NCBI GenBank assembly: GCA_023375785.1
Contig: SZWC01003579.1
Coordinates: 16,688 to 66,981, forward strand
DNA length: 50,294 nucleotides
Direction of reading: 5' to 3'
From: Penium margaritaceum
Taxonomy: Eukaryota > Streptophyta > Zygnematophyceae > Desmidiales > Peniaceae
In this document: piece by piece, positions 9,198-21,500 of the stretch
How positions within the stretch are numbered: position 1 is the first letter of the stretch
Layout: every line of letters begins with the position of its first letter
Made by a program: the position numbers and the translations under genes
Notes under the pieces: model-generated
What the model saw: only the letters and a program-made list of their open reading frames with translations
Databases searched by the model: none
What the model was told of the DNA's origin: nothing

Positions 9198-12100
9198 TCC
9201 GCTTCAACCTGAGCACCCACTTTGAGCCCACCACGTGAGCGTTAGCGGGTCTGTCCACCAGCACCCATGTGCCATTTTCTTCGATGGACGCGAGCTCGCT
9301 GTCCACCGCCTCCTTCCACTTGGCCGCATCGGGCCTTGCGAGCGCCTCAGCCACAGTGAGCGGCTCTCCCTGAGCCAAACAGGACCAGCTCAGTCCAGTC
9401 CAGCTTCCAGTGTCAGCGTCGTACTTTGGTGTTTGTTTTCTTTGTCGTTTGCTATGACGTTGCATTGCTGGTGGATGTTTGCCATGCTGTTGCTCCTTTG
9501 GTGTCGGCTGCTCTGGAGTTAAATTTTCCTCTTTTGAAGAGCCACTGGCCTCCGAGCTGGTCTCAGAGGCCTCGGACGTCTCTGACTCTGTGTCGGAGCT
9601 CGCCGCTGCGTCAGCCTGCGCAGCCGCTCCCCCTGGCACACCACTCTTCTTCACGGCCTGCCGCACTGGCACCACTTGCCAGTTTTCAGGAGCTTGATCT
9701 CCTGACTCTAGCAGCACCAACCACTCTCCCTGTTTTGGAGTTTCCGTGGGATCAAGCATCTCTTCCTTGCCTGGTTTCCTCTCGTCAAAGGTTACATCCC
9801 GGCTGCTGATGAGTCTTCTTCCTGCCAGGTCCCACAAGCGATATGTCTTGTGGGCCGTCTCATAGCCCACCATAACGCACTTTCGTGCTCTTGAATCCAG
9901 CTTGCCGGCACCCTCACCCGCCTGAACCTTTGCCCATGCGGTGCAGCCGAACACTTTCAGGTGTGATGCGTCCGACTTCTTCCCTGACCAAACTTCTTGT
10001 GGCGTCATCTGTTGCTTGCCCTTCTTCTTTTCGCGCCTGCCCAGAGCAGCCACAGGAGTCAGGTTGACAAGAGAGCATGCCGTTTTTGCCGCTTCCGCCT
10101 AAAACCGTGGTGGAAGCCTTGCATCAAAGAGCATGCTACGCACCATGCCAAGGATGGTCTGATTCATCCGTTCGGCAACACCATTGCTCTGTGGCGTGTA
10201 AGGCGTTGTGGGCTGGTGGTTGATCCCCTGTTGCCGCAACCAGCCCTTGCATGCCTCGTACTCTCCGCCGTTGTCGCTCCGCATCCCTTTGACTTTCTTT
10301 CCGGTCTGCCGCTCCACCATGGCGACAAACTCCTGCAACTTTTCTCTGACCTCTCCCTTTGTTTTGAGGAAGAAGATCCACACCTTGCGGCTGTGGTCAT
10401 CTATGAAGGTTAGAAAATACTTGCTACCACCGTTTGACGCCGTGCGAAAGGGTCCACACACGTCGGTGAGAATCAGGTCAAGGGCTGATTCTGCGCGGCG
10501 ACCATTGCGCTCAAAGCGCGTTTGTTTGGTCTTGCCTTGGAGGCAAGGTTCACACAGGCTGCCACACCCAAACGCATCCTTCTTGCAACCATCCATGCCA
10601 CGGACCAGCTGTTGTTGCTGAATGACTTGGAGCGTGCTGTTTGCAATGTGCCCAAAGCGTCTGTGCCACATATCAGCGTCTTCGCCGTTTGCGGTAGTGG
10701 TTGCTTTTTCAGTTCTCGTTGGTGTGCTCTCCTGTGTTGGTGCCGAGACCACTGCCTACGCTGCACCCGCATGACCCTCCTCTTCTGAGGTCTTTGCTGC
10801 CATTGTCTGCAATACGTAGAGTTCGTCAACCCGTGGAACGTGTGCCACGAGATCTTTGTTGGCATAGAGGACCTTGATGTCCTCGTTCCTAGCGATGACC
10901 GCCTTCTTCTGTGTGAACACCACTGTCATGTCGTTGTCCGTTATCTTTGACACGGACAGAAGGTTTGCCGCAAAGGAGGGCATGTAGACCACGTCACGTA
11001 GCCGTAGATCTTTCTCTGCACCATTAAGGTTGATGCTCACCAACTTGTCTCCCACGCCCTTTGCATTGACGACACTGCCGTTTGCACATCTGAACCGCCG
11101 ATCGGTGGGACCGATGGAGACAAATCCAGCCTGGTCGTTGCTGGAGTGATGATCGGTGCTAGAGTCAAGCCCAAAAGCTCCTGGCCTGAGCAGTGTTGCT
11201 CCTTTTGCTGGAGGCGTGCTCTGTGCCATCATGTTGGTGGCTTCTTTGCCACCCTTTTTGTTGCCTTTGTTCCCACTGCTTCCGCCGTCTTCCTTCTTTG
11301 GCGACCTGCACTCTCTTGCCCAGTGCCCAGGTTTACCGCAGTTGCAGGAGTTACCCTGTCGCTTGGGAGCCTTGCCGCCATTGTTGCCTCCGCCACCACC
11401 GCTTCCGCTGCCGCCTTTCTGACCAGAGGCTGACCCTTTGCTCCCACGGCCACCGTAGCGTGCGGCATAGGCTGAGAAGTTAGCCTCACTTCCGCTGCGG
11501 CACATGGCCTCGTTTTGCACGTACTCGGACACTGCCGTGTACGTCAGGTCGTCCTCCTTCCAGCCACACATGTCGGTGATCATTGGGCTCCAGCTCTCCG
11601 GTAGCGCCATGAGGAGGATCATGGCTTGCATGTTCTCGTCAAGGTCCCAGTTCATCTGGCGAGCCTTGCCAAGGAGTCCTTCAAACTCCTGTAGGAAATC
11701 GGGGATTGATTCGCCCTCATTCACCCACATGCTGATCAGCCGTTGTAGGATGAATAGTCTATTCGCAAGGGAGGTGGATTGGTGCACGCGCTTGAACTTG
11801 TCGTAAGCTTCGGAAGCCAGTGTGTACCCGGCAATGATGAGAACATACTTCTTGGCTATCGCGTTGCTGAGGAATGACATGACAATATCATTTCGATCCA
11901 TCCATGCCTCATGCTCAGATGTGCCTTCCGCGGGAACCTACTCCTCTCCCTTCAGTAGCTTGATAAAGTCGCACACTTTCATTGCCAGCTCGAACTGCCA
12001 TCTCCAAAGGGGGAAGTCAGTCCCCTCGAAAATGGGGATTCCTCCCAGGGGTCCAAGACCTTGCGGCAGTGACGTAGCACTCACATTTGCTCCAGTGGTC

Positions 12101-12548
12101 TGTCCTGTGGTAGCCACTGTTGAGCTTGAGGACTGCCCCGTGGCAGCCCCCACTCCTCCCGATGGGTTAACCATTTTTGTTGCCCTTGTCTGCTTCCCAC
12201 GTCTCCGCTGCGTTGAGGCTGATGTAGGCTAATGTTAGCTGATGTCTGCTACCGGTTTTAGGATGCAGATCCGTTGCTTACCCCTCCAGCCGATATTCAC
12301 CTGCAGACAGAGAATGTATCTACACCAACACACCCAGGGTCTTGCCACCAAGGGCAGAGCTTGTCCTGGTTGGGACACAAGGGTCGTGCCTCCAAGGGCA
12401 GAGTTGTCCTTAGTCCCTGTGTGCTAAGTGCAGACCAAGCCGTTTGAGCTGATGAAGCTGATGGAGCTGATGGAGCTGATGGAGCCGGTGTGTGCACTTG
12501 GAGAGAGCGTACTAGAGTTGAGCAAAGCGTGCCTTACAACTGGTCAGT

Positions 12549-12563
12549 GTGGGCCCATAACCC
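12549..12563 (-). other. Primer-binding site of element 2 (half tRNA-Met)
   Basis: The plus strand reads gtgggcccataaccc, the anticodon arm of eukaryotic initiator tRNA-Met (CAT anticodon within GGGCCCATAACCC), two bases outside the LTR. The element RNA would thus pair with an internal tRNA segment, as Drosophila copia and yeast Ty5 do with a cleaved initiator tRNA. The same 15 bases recur at 6977-6991 and, in element 3, at 30937-30951. Confidence 0.82.
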
Positions 12564-12786
12564 TTTGTCAACCGGCCTGAGGCAAACGGACTAGAAAACA
12601 GGGCCGACACAATAGCACCTGCCGTCCGCTCCTAGCATTTCAGCTAGGAGAAGATATCACCCTCAGGATCACGGTTCCACACTGAGCAGTTCCTAGGCAA
12701 TCACTTGCTAGCAACTGTGTCCACTTAACACTTGGTCACTTTCGCGCGAGGTGCTAGTCAAAGACTAACTCCTGGGGCTTAGACCA

Positions 12787-12787
12787 N
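12787..12787. other. Single N in element 2 right LTR
   Basis: Comparison with 7205-7220 (agaccaaccagtg) shows no duplicated or missing block, so this is probably an ambiguous base or a very small join. Confidence 0.7.
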
Positions 12788-13052
12788 ACCAGTGTCTTCT
12801 TTATACTGTTCCTTAGTTGGACAACTCTGTGAGGAGCATCTAAGGCCAGATTGTGTAATTAGAATGAGGAATGAGCCTGGTACATATAGTCCTAGGCCTG
12901 GCTTCTAAGGTGTGTGGGTAGTGACACTTTTGGGGTGGTCACTCCACACCACCTCACCAGTCCGCCAATTGGCGCATCCACTGACCGCCAGGTGGCACAC
13001 TCTCCTCATGCATGGAGAAATGTCTAAGAAACTTCCCCTGTACTAGAAGGTC

Positions 13053-13133
13053 AAAAAACCTCCTGCGCACATCAAGGCTCGATCGCAGGACCTGTTGTCC
13101 CTAAGTCCAACATGCTATCCGTTGCGCTACACT
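13053..13133 (-). repeat. tRNA-like segment in element 2 LTR (right copy)
   Basis: This is the second copy of the module at 7480-7560: A-box-like complement at 13115-13130, B-box-like complement at 13076-13086, and the six-T run at 13053-13058. It is kept at the same LTR position, about 125-180 bp from the sense-strand LTR start. Confidence 0.6.
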
Positions 13134-13255
13134 TCTGGTGTCTCGCTTGGACTTGCACCACGAACAAGGTCTGGGGGACTTACTCCAAGGGAGCAGTGCA
13201 TGCCCAACCTGTCCGTCAAGCCATAGTAGTGGCCATGGGGCATAGAAGAACAACA

Positions 13256-16200
13256 CGTTCCACTGGTCGCTTTGTCCTACGCGAGGTCAAGTGTGACAAG
13301 TTGTATCATGTGCCCCTTCTCTTTTCATCGGCTTCCTCTGTTGGCACCGCCCTTGTCCATGTCACTCCTTCTCTCTCTCCTGGCCTTGTTCACCTGTTGC
13401 ATCACCGTCTTGCTCATGTTTATACCGATGCTGTCTCTAGCATGCTCCGTCTTCAGCCCGCCTTAGGCTTGTCTTCGTCTACCTTCCCTACTCCCCACCC
13501 CGCGGACTGTCTTGACAGTGCTCAGGGTAAAATGCATTGTGCTCTCTTCTCTGATTATGAGTCTCAGTCCAGTCATCCCCTTGACCGTGTCCATGCCGAC
13601 GTCATGGGTCCCCTTCCCAATGACCTTCTTGGAAATGTTGGCCGATATGTCTTGTGTCTCACTGACGACTTCTCACGCTTCTGTTCGGTCTTCGCTCTCC
13701 ATCACAAGAGCAATGTATGTCCCACCATTGAGACTTGGCTTGCTCAGGCTGAGCGGGCCTGTCAGCGCTCTCTGTGAGTGTTCCGCAGTGACCGCGACGG
13801 TGAATTCTTTGGCCCCATAGCCTGTTTTCTTACCTCTAAAGGGGTGTGTCTGGAGACCTCTTCTCCCTACACACCCCAAAAAAATGGGGTCTCTCAGTGT
13901 TGGAACCACACCCTTGCCGATGGCGTTCGGACTCTTCTGTCTGACTCTGGTCTTCCATCGCTCTTTGCCTTTGAGGCCATGAACAACATGACCTGGGTCT
14001 GGAATCGGGTCCCACACGGTCCTCTTCCTCGCTCCATTACTCCTTTTGAGCACTGGTCTGGCTCTCGTGCCGATCTTCATCTCGCACGTGTCTCGGGCTG
14101 TATTGCTTTCGTCTGGCTTCCTGATGATCTTCGCGATGGAAAGCTCTCCCCTCAGAGTTGCTTGTGCCCCTTCTTGGGCGTTTCCTCCCAGTCCAAAGCC
14201 TGGCGGTTTTGGGACCCAGGGCGCCAGCGTGTGATTGAGTCCCGCGACGCCTTGTTCTTTGAGTCTGTCTCTCTTCGTGATCTTAGTCGTCTCTCGTCCG
14301 CTACCTCTCTTCTCCCACTCTCGCGGCTGGGGGGGGAAGTCGGTCCGGTCCCATCTTCCGTCCCTCCGGCTGCGAACTCACAACCGGCACCCTCGACTCT
14401 CCTATGATCATCACACTCAATGTCTCCACCTGCCTCACTGTCCCTCCCATCCTCGTCGTCTAGCTCGTCAAGCACTCCAGTCTCCCCAGTTGTGTCGGGT
14501 TCAACACCCACGTCAGCGTCGCCACCATCCTCTCCAGCTGTGGCCGACCAACTTGGGGCAACAGAGCCCACTGGCCCAGCGCCTATCTCAACCTTTGTCC
14601 GAGGGGGACGTCTCCATGCACATTGCACCTCTAGTGTGCGCACGACGACCATCCATCCGTCTCAGGAGCAGACGCCTCAGTCCCTCGGTGTGCCGATGGG
14701 CATGGATGTCCTCGGGCTCGCTACTGGTGTTGTTCATCCCAGCTCTACCTTAGGGTATGCCCTGCTTGTCTCAGAGCACACACGTGCTGTTGCTGCCACT
14801 ACCGCTGACACTGTGGTTGAGTGTCATACGACCACTGGAACCACCTATCCGTCACCTGAGCCTACCATGGTGCGGCAGGCACGTGCGTCTCCCGATGCTC
14901 AACAGTGGGATGCTGCCATGCATGACGAGCTGAAAGCTCTCGACGACCATGCTGTGTACGAGAAGGTCGACCTGCCACCAGGGCGCAAAGCCATTGATGC
15001 ATGGTGGGTCTTCCGACGCAAGAACAAACCCGATGGAACACTGGAAAATTACAAGGCTCGTCTCACCACCAAGGGGTTCTCCCAAGTCCCTGGCGTTGAC
15101 TATGACAAAACCTTCACGTTAGTTGGCCGTTATACCACAACTTGAGCCTTGCAGAGTCTGGTCACTCAACATGACTGGGAGCTGGAGCAGATGGACGTCA
15201 ACAATGCTTTCTTGCATGGTCAGCTAGACGAGGAGATTTACATGGTTGAGCCCCCTGGATTCTCCGATGACACTGAGTGTGGCGATTGTGAAAGGCCCTC
15301 TATGGTCTGAAGCAGTCGCCCTGGTGCTGGAATCAGAAGATAATGTCCACACTTTAAAAAAGAGGCTATCAACGTAGCTCGGTTGACCCCTCACTCTTTG
15401 TCACTCCTCTTTCTGCCCCCTTCATGGCTGTCCTCGTCTATGTGGATGACTTGCTGATAGCATCACCCAGTCAGGAAGCTGTGCGGTCGGTGAAAGCACT
15501 CCTTCAGTCCACTTACAAGATGAAGGACTTGGGGCCGGCTCGTGTCTTCCTGGTTATGGAGCAAGAGCGCGACTGCTCTCACCGCGTTCTTCACGTTCAT
15601 CAGGCTGCCTATGTGCGCAGCCTGGGGGAGCGCTTCAGCCCACTCCTTGAGACAGTGCCCACAGCGTCCACGACCATGACCCCAGTAGGACAGAGGCTGC
15701 TGAAGACACTAGATGTGTCAAAGCTGGGGGAGCCGGTTGACGTGACGGACTACCTCCGTGTGATTGGCTCGCTCATTTTCCTGGCGACAACTACCAGGGG
15801 AGATGTTGCTTTTGTTGTGTATTTCCTAGCACAGTTTTCACAGTGTCCAAGAGCACGACATCTGGAGGCAGCTCTCCGCGTCGTCAGATACGCCCTTTCC
15901 ACGACTCGCACTGGTCTTTGCTACAAAGCACAACCGTCAGTGGTGATTGATGGTTACACAAATAGCGACTGGGCCCATGATGCTGATGCTCGCAGTCGTA
16001 GTGGTTACATCTTTCTTGTTGGCGGCACTGCAGTGTCATGGAAGAGTGGCAAGCGGGGTTGTGTTGCTCGCAGTGCTAGTGAGGCTGAGTATGTTACACT
16101 TGGGGCGGACACTTGTGAGAGCATTTGGCTTTGTTGACTGTTCCAGCAGCTGTGTGTGCCCATTCGCTGCATCACTCCGCGGTCTGAAAATCAAAGCACC

Positions 16201-16424
16201 AAAGCCATTGCTAAGCACAATGTCATGCATCACACTTGTACAAAGCATATCAATGTTGAGTATCATTTTTTGCACAAGAGAGTGGCTACAGGTGACGTCC
16301 AGATTGTCTGGGTTGACACTTGACAGCAGAGAGCTGACTTCCTTACGAAGGTGCTCAGTAGCAACGTCTTCAAGGCTGCAGTCCATGCTGTTGGCTTGTT
16401 GTGTGCTCGTGATGCTCCCGGTTG
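13256..16424 (+). pseudogene. pol of element 1: integrase, RT, RNase H
   Basis: This continues the gag-protease frame broken at 6500. In order: pre-integrase zinc-binding 'LLHHRLAHV' (about 13395); integrase with 'VHADVMGPL', then 'RSDRDGEF' and a third acidic position replaced ('NGVSQCWN' where copia usually has NGVAE), so the catalytic Glu is lost; the conserved 'SKAWRFWDPG'; a Ser/Pro-rich linker (about 14410-14850); RT with 'KARLTTKGFSQ' and 'VYVDDLLIAS' (YVDD 15439-15450); RNase H with 'TNSDWAHDADARSRSGY', 'SASEAEYVTLG' and 'RADFLTK'. Stops: TGA 13775, TGA 14405, TGA 15143, TAA about 15355, TGA 16135, TGA 16321. A frameshift lies near 15285-15310. Non-functional. Confidence 0.9.
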
Positions 16425-16517
16425 AGTCGTTGCCCCTGTGTGTGTCCGTGTCCAGTTGTGGTTATCACACCTTGTGACGATCGTGCGTGTGTACTGTGTG
16501 CATCGGCTGTGGGTCAC

Positions 16518-16897
16518 GGGGGAGTGTTGGTTTCGTGTCTCATACACACTGTGATCTCTGGCCTCGTTGCACACCCACCCGTCAGTGATGCAGGTGACTG
16601 AGAGGGAGGGACCGTGCTGCCGGCACGTGCGTCTTCACTAAACTGTGGTTGTTGACCATGGCTACACCGGCGGCATTCAGGACCACAGATACATGGTGTT
16701 GATTGGTGTTTCCTAACTTGGTTACTCGGGTTTGACTCCTTGGATGAGGCACTACGGTATGCAGTGAGAAAAATGGGATTGGGGAGGGGGGGCAGGTTCG
16801 ACATCCGCGTGGTGGAGGCGAGATCAAGAGCGAGAACGAGCTCGCCGCTCCCTTGCTCTTGACTCTCTCCCCGACAAGCAGCACTACTCTCCTTTGT
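16518..16897 (+). repeat. Polypurine tract and 3' LTR of element 1
   Basis: GGGGGAG (16518-16524) directly precedes the LTR start TGTTGG at 16525. The LTR is about 370 bp and lacks the MITE, so it is the empty site for 1524-2146. It ends near 16897, where similarity to the 5' LTR stops. A T-arm or B-box-like GGTTCGACATCC lies at 16795-16806. Confidence 0.88.
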
Positions 16898-17797
16898 GAC
16901 TACGTGACTCTCCCCTCGTTGATGTCTCTTGTTGACAACTCTCGCGCTCCTTTCTATGGACGTTCCCTCGCATTCCACTCGTCATTCCCTCACTACAAAA
17001 TATCACCTACAGGGGTCTCGGTAGTTCTTGAGTCTACTGACATGGAACACCAGATGAACGTCCCTACTGTCGGGGAGTTTGGGTCGCACAACCACATGAA
17101 TTTGCAAGCGCTCGATCTCAAACGGTCCCAACCACCAAGGTTTGAGCTTCGAATTTTCCGCTCCGCGAAGTTAGATTTTTGCCAAGATGAGTAGGACTTT
17201 GTCGCCAACGGTGAATATGTCATTGCAACATCAGTCAAGTGCTCATTTCATCCCTGCTTGTGTCTTCGCGAATTTGTCGTGTTTCCTCCCAGATGGTGGT
17301 GAAGTCTTGGCGTTGAACATCGATCGCGAGGATGTTGATGTGACATTGTAGTATGGCTGGTGTGGCGGGAGGTTTTCCATACACCACTTCAAAAGGAGTT
17401 TTTCCTGTTGAGGTGGAAGTTGCTGAATTGTATGCGATTTTGGCAGTCCGGAGTTTTGTGCCCAATCCTTCCCGTGAGGTTTGTATAGTGTTTGCAAAAT
17501 CTGTTCTAGCGTCGGATTCGTCCGCTTGGTTTATCTTTGGTTTGAGGATGAAATTCCGTCGAAAGTTGAATTCTACTACTATAGCGAGCCATTAGTTTGC
17601 ACCAAAAGTGGCTAGTGAATCGACCGTCTCTGTTGCTAGTGATGGTTCTTGGTACACCGTGTAGCCGCACCACGTTGTTTAAGAATAGCCACTTTGATCC
17701 TTCAGCGGTAGCGGTGGTCGTTATTGGAATGAATTGATGCATTTTTTAAAACCTATCGACAATCACGACATTACGTCATATCCCTCCGGTATGACTG
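16898..17797 (-). pseudogene. Integrase (core C-terminal part) of chromovirus gypsy B
   Basis: On the minus strand, 17742-17506 encodes a Ty3/gypsy integrase stretch with 'VVRLHGVPRTI' and 'FHPQTKD' (RDGRF where RDPRF is usual), 17465-17235 encodes 'AYNSATSTSTGKTPFEVVYG', and 17225-17000 encodes 'VGDKVLL', 'LKPWWLGPFEIE' and 'VFHVSRLKNY', the conserved tail after the core. Stops and frameshifts are frequent. The upstream half of the core lies beyond element 4 at 25082 and higher, and the chromodomain probably lies beyond element 1 at 998-1250. Confidence 0.82.
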
Positions 17798-17802
17798 GTA
17801 GT

Positions 17803-18416
17803 TGAGAAGATGCGTAGAAGCTTCCTAGCGACACAGACGCTGACTAGGCGTTAGTGTTAGGTCAGATGGTGACAACAATCACAAGTCGTAAGCACGACGG
17901 CAAGGGTCTGGCTAGGAGACACAAGTCAGAGTGTCATAATGCTTCAATAGCATTTGCAAAGAGAGTTAAAAAATGACAGATTCACAACACAAATATGTGC
18001 CGTGTCGCATGTGGCAGTGCAAGGTTCTGACCTAAAGCCAGCCCAAAACATTGTTTTGGCTGTAACTCTACGCAGACAAATCAGAACGCTACGTCAAACG
18101 TGCATGCATCCCGAATCAAACAGTGCACACATGCGTGCATCCGGAATCAAATAGTGGATACACAATGCAAAACATGCATATCGAGCCCATTGCCAGTCCA
18201 CTGATAAAATCCTATAGGCTGTAGAAAAATTGCAGAAGGTCCGAGATAGCATCCAGGACGCTGGGGCAGTCGTCGGTCAGCTCCAAGTGGGTGGTCCACC
18301 ACCAGCTGATGCGCCGGTGCCTCCTAGGTCCACATCGGGGATCTTCAGGGGCATGAACACGGCCGAGTGGTCTCAGTATACTGTACAACTCAACGGGAAT
18401 GTCACAAATCACAACA
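17803..18416 (-). repeat. 3' LTR of element 4
   Basis: 614 bp, with many substitutions and several indels relative to 24433-25076. Shared landmarks are agcttcctagc near the left end, 'ctggctaggagacacaag', 'gtcataatgcttcaatagca' and the terminal 'gtcacaaatcacaaca'. The plus-strand sequence following it (ctccccaacgaccc) is the complement of the purine tract. Confidence 0.88.
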
Positions 18417-18559
18417 CTCCCCAACGACCCGATGGTACGCATGTCGATACTCGTGCAGAACTAGTATGAGTGCAAAGAAAGACGTAACACAAGCACACCA
18501 TACACTCAACTAATCTCAGGCAAGGGGCGAAGCCCGACAGAATGAATGACCACTAGAAC

Positions 18560-21500
18560 CTTTCCGCGAGCGAGTGCTGTCAGCAAATCAGCACGTTGCA
18601 TTTCACTTTACCCATATGACGCAGATCGTGTGTCACTCCACCAAATCACGCACCAAATGGTGCTCAACGACAATGTGCTTTATGCAAGCATGAAAAACAC
18701 AAGAGTTCTCTGCAATGGCAAGAGCGCTCTGATTGTCGCAGCGAAGCACAGTAGTGGACACTGATTGACCCAACTCATGGAACAGGGGCTGCAGCCAGAC
18801 AACCTGAGTAGGCCCTACACCCAGAGCAACGTACTCTGTCTTCAATGAGCTACATGCAATGCAGCACTCCTTCCCATTGCACCAGGACACAGTGGTACTG
18901 AGAAAGAACACGTAGCCGGTGCGACTCCGTCCGTTTGGAGTCCTGGCCCAGTCACTATCGGCGTAGCCGTGAAGAACCACCGAACACTACCAGCGAAAGC
19001 AGAGTCCGAGGTACACTTTGGAGACCACGTACTGCACCACTCGTATAGCCGCATGAAGGGCTCTAGCTCGTGGAGCATGCAAAAACTATGCAAGGAGGTT
19101 GACGGCAAAGGCGATGTTGGTGTGTGTGGTAGTGGCCAGGTACATCAGAAATCTGATAAGACGGAGGTACAAGGTCACGTCCACTGTCTCCCCCAGTTGT
19201 GTAGGGTTGTCCACCTTTAGGGCATCCAACATGTCTGATGTGAGAGGTGTCAAGGCTATGGACACTGCGCCAAGGATATCACTGAAACGCTCCCCCACAA
19301 CATGTGCATATCGGGCCTGATGCAATAGGATTATTCGATGTATGCGGTTTTGCACGATCTCCATGCCAAGAAACATTGCTGCAAGACCAAGGTCCTTCAT
19401 CTTGTAGGCAGTCTGGAGGACCGCCTTGGCCTCCTTCACAGCCTCCATAGAGGGAGAAGCAAGCAAGAGGTCGTCCACATAGACCACGATGGCCGTGAAC
19501 CGCTTAGGTAACTGTCGGATTAAAGGAGAGGGATCTGCCTTGCTCTGTACATATCTCACGCGAGTCAGGGTGCCTGTGATCTCCTGGTTCCAGCACAGAG
19601 GAGGCTGCTTGAGGCTGTACAAGGACTTGCATAAGCACCAGACCTTGTCAACGTCCTTGAAGCATGGTGCCTAGGCCACGTAGATCTCCTCGTCCAGAGA
19701 GCCATAAAGGAACACATTGTTCACATCCATCTGGTGTAGTTCCCAGTCATGCCGAGCCACCACACCAAACAGAGTGTGAGTTGAGTTCATGCGACCGACA
19801 GGGGCAAAGGTGTCAGTGTAATTGACGTCATTGATCTAGGAATACCCATTGATGACCAAGTGAGCCTTGTGGCATTCTAGTGAGCCATCATGCTTCACTT
19901 TTTTGCAAAAGACCCACTTGACCTGAATATCCTTCCTCCCAGGTAGAAGGTCGACTAGCTCGTAAACTCCGTGCTCTCTGATGGCACGAAGCTCATCCTC
20001 GTAGACAACACGCCAGGCATTTGAATCCTCTAATGAGAGAGCCTCCCTCAGTGTGCCCCGGTTAAGCGTTATCGAGGGAGAGTTGTGAGTGGCAAGTGCA
20101 TACGGCTCAGCACTGGGCATGACGACCACAAGATCAACTACTACATCACAAGCGATGTGAGACTCACGAGTGACCAGATCGTGTCTGACAGGGCACGCTG
20201 GATGTACCTGTGTGTGAACGGTGCAGACATTAAGGCCTAGGGCATTTGTGTCGAGGTCACCACTCACAACACCGCGAGTGGAGCGCCGAAGTGCGGGACC
20301 TGTCTCTCCCTGGACTCGAGAGACCAATGGTCGAAGATGACCACCATACTCACATGAGTATCCTAGGCTCGTACAGCTCACCTCAGGCTTAGAGACGGGC
20401 ATGACCACACCTGGTGATGACAAAGACAAAGGACCAGGTCATGCAGTGTGAGGAGATGCTGGTGAAGTGGCAGGGGATGCAGGGCTGGGTTTGAACAAGG
20501 CAGTAGGAGCAGGAAGACAGGCGGGCTCACGCATAGAGGCAAGTGTGCTGGTGGGCATGGGTACACAATAATGTGTGCCTGCGGGGTGCGAGGGAACATG
20601 GATAGAAACGGGCTGAGCAAGAGAGGTTCCTAGACCGACAGCTATGATTGCTAGGTCATCAAGGGCCGGAGACGGAGAAGGCGAGGGGGCTCGAATGGAC
20701 ACATCTGCCAGACGAGAGATGCTCGTAGGAAAAGACTCACCCATCCGTTGAGAGGCCTCACACGTACAAACATGCGTGATGGCCATCGACATGATGGTTG
20801 TCAGTTCACGGTAGATGAAAGACTCAAGGATGCGACAGTGAGTGGGGTTCCAAAAGCGCCAGGCCTTCGACCGTAGGGAGATGCCCACAAAAGTACACAA
20901 AATACCCCACGGAGAGACCTTAGACTCGTGCTGGTCCTCACTGTACCATACACAAGCCACGGAGCCCCAGACACGAGCGAGACTAAGAGTGGCACGACGG
21001 CCAAACCAAAGCTCGTACAGTGTAACGTGGTCCGGACCTGGACCATGTGAAAGTGGTTCCAGACCCATGTCATGTAGGCGAATCCATCGAGCACGGAGGA
21101 CTCAAGCACACCGCACTCCCACCGCATCGCGCGAATTGCATCCTCCCTGGTGCGGCTCCAGTTCTCAGAGAGAATGTTCTAATGAGGAGTAACAAGAGTG
21201 GATACCTAGTAAAAAACACCGTGCTCAGTAAAGAAACTATCCATCTCACAAAGAAACTCGCCACCACGATCCGAGCAAAACGTGTGCAGCATGTGGCGAG
21301 ACTAACGCTCAGCCATCACTAGGCAGAGGTGGACTGCAAGAGCGACGTCGCTCTTCTTGCATAGGCTGTAGACCCACCACATCCGGGTGAAGTGGTAGGT
21401 CAGGGTGAGGACTTATTGGCCCCAATCGGACAAAGACTCGACAGGCACAGGATCAAGAAGATCCGAATGGACCAACTCGAGGGGGAGAAGTGCTCGAGAG

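Larger units (their letters stand above)
7794..12174 (-). pseudogene. gag-pol polyprotein of element 2
   Basis: One minus-strand frame runs from ATG 12174 to 9198 and, after the N, from 9164 to 7794. In order: Gag with 'LWRWQFE' near residue 55; CCHC knuckle CNCGKPGHWARE (about 11310-11345); a protease with an unusual DSST in place of DSGA (about 11155); 'DMWHRRFGH' pre-integrase; integrase with 'TDVCGPF', 'SDNGGEYE' and 'NGVAERMN' (D, D, E all present); RT with 'LYVDDLI' (8469-8480); RNase H with 'STAEAEYIAL' and 'ADFLTKP'. Stops are TAG at 11936, 10756 and near 10099. The N at 9197 has 300-bp near-duplicate flanks, and the N at 8151 hides roughly 110-120 codons between RT and RNase H, judged against usual copia spacing. 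Otherwise it is close to complete. Confidence 0.9.
6501..13255 (-). mobile_element. Ty1/copia retrotransposon, element 2, nested in element 1
   Basis: The element begins TGTCAACC and ends GAACAACA on the plus strand and is flanked by the 5-bp target duplication CGTTC (6496-6500 and 13256-13260). Its gag-pol lies on the minus strand, opposite to its host. It has near-identical LTRs (about half a dozen differences by eye over 690 bp), a half-tRNA primer site and a purine tract. It is the youngest-looking insertion of the nest. Excising it with one CGTTC restores the reading frame of element 1 pol. Three N joins lie in its left LTR and coding region and a fourth in its right LTR. Confidence 0.93.
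12566..13255 (-). repeat. 5' LTR of element 2
   Basis: This 690-bp copy of the LTR starts TGTCAACC and ends GAACAACA on the plus strand, adjoining the CGTTC target copy at 13256. It contains an N at 12787 that probably replaces no real sequence. A TATA box in the sense orientation lies at 12799-12805, and the tRNA-like segment at 13053-13133. Confidence 0.9.
1272..16897 (+). mobile_element. Ty1/copia retrotransposon, element 1 (with element 2 nested in it)
   Basis: Two LTRs starting TGTTGGTTTCGTG (1272 and 16525) bound a plus-strand gag-pol in copia order: capsid, CCHC knuckle, protease, integrase, RT, RNase H. Without the nested element 2 (6501-13255) and the MITE it is about 8.2 kb. A tRNA-Met-like primer site follows the 5' LTR and a polypurine tract precedes the 3' LTR. 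I could not find a target duplication: the left flank is 'gggat' and the right flank 'gacta', so one end may have been altered after insertion. It belongs with elements 4 and 6 by its integrase C-terminal and linker sequence ('SKAWRFWDP'). Several stops and a frameshift make it non-autonomous. Confidence 0.88.
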
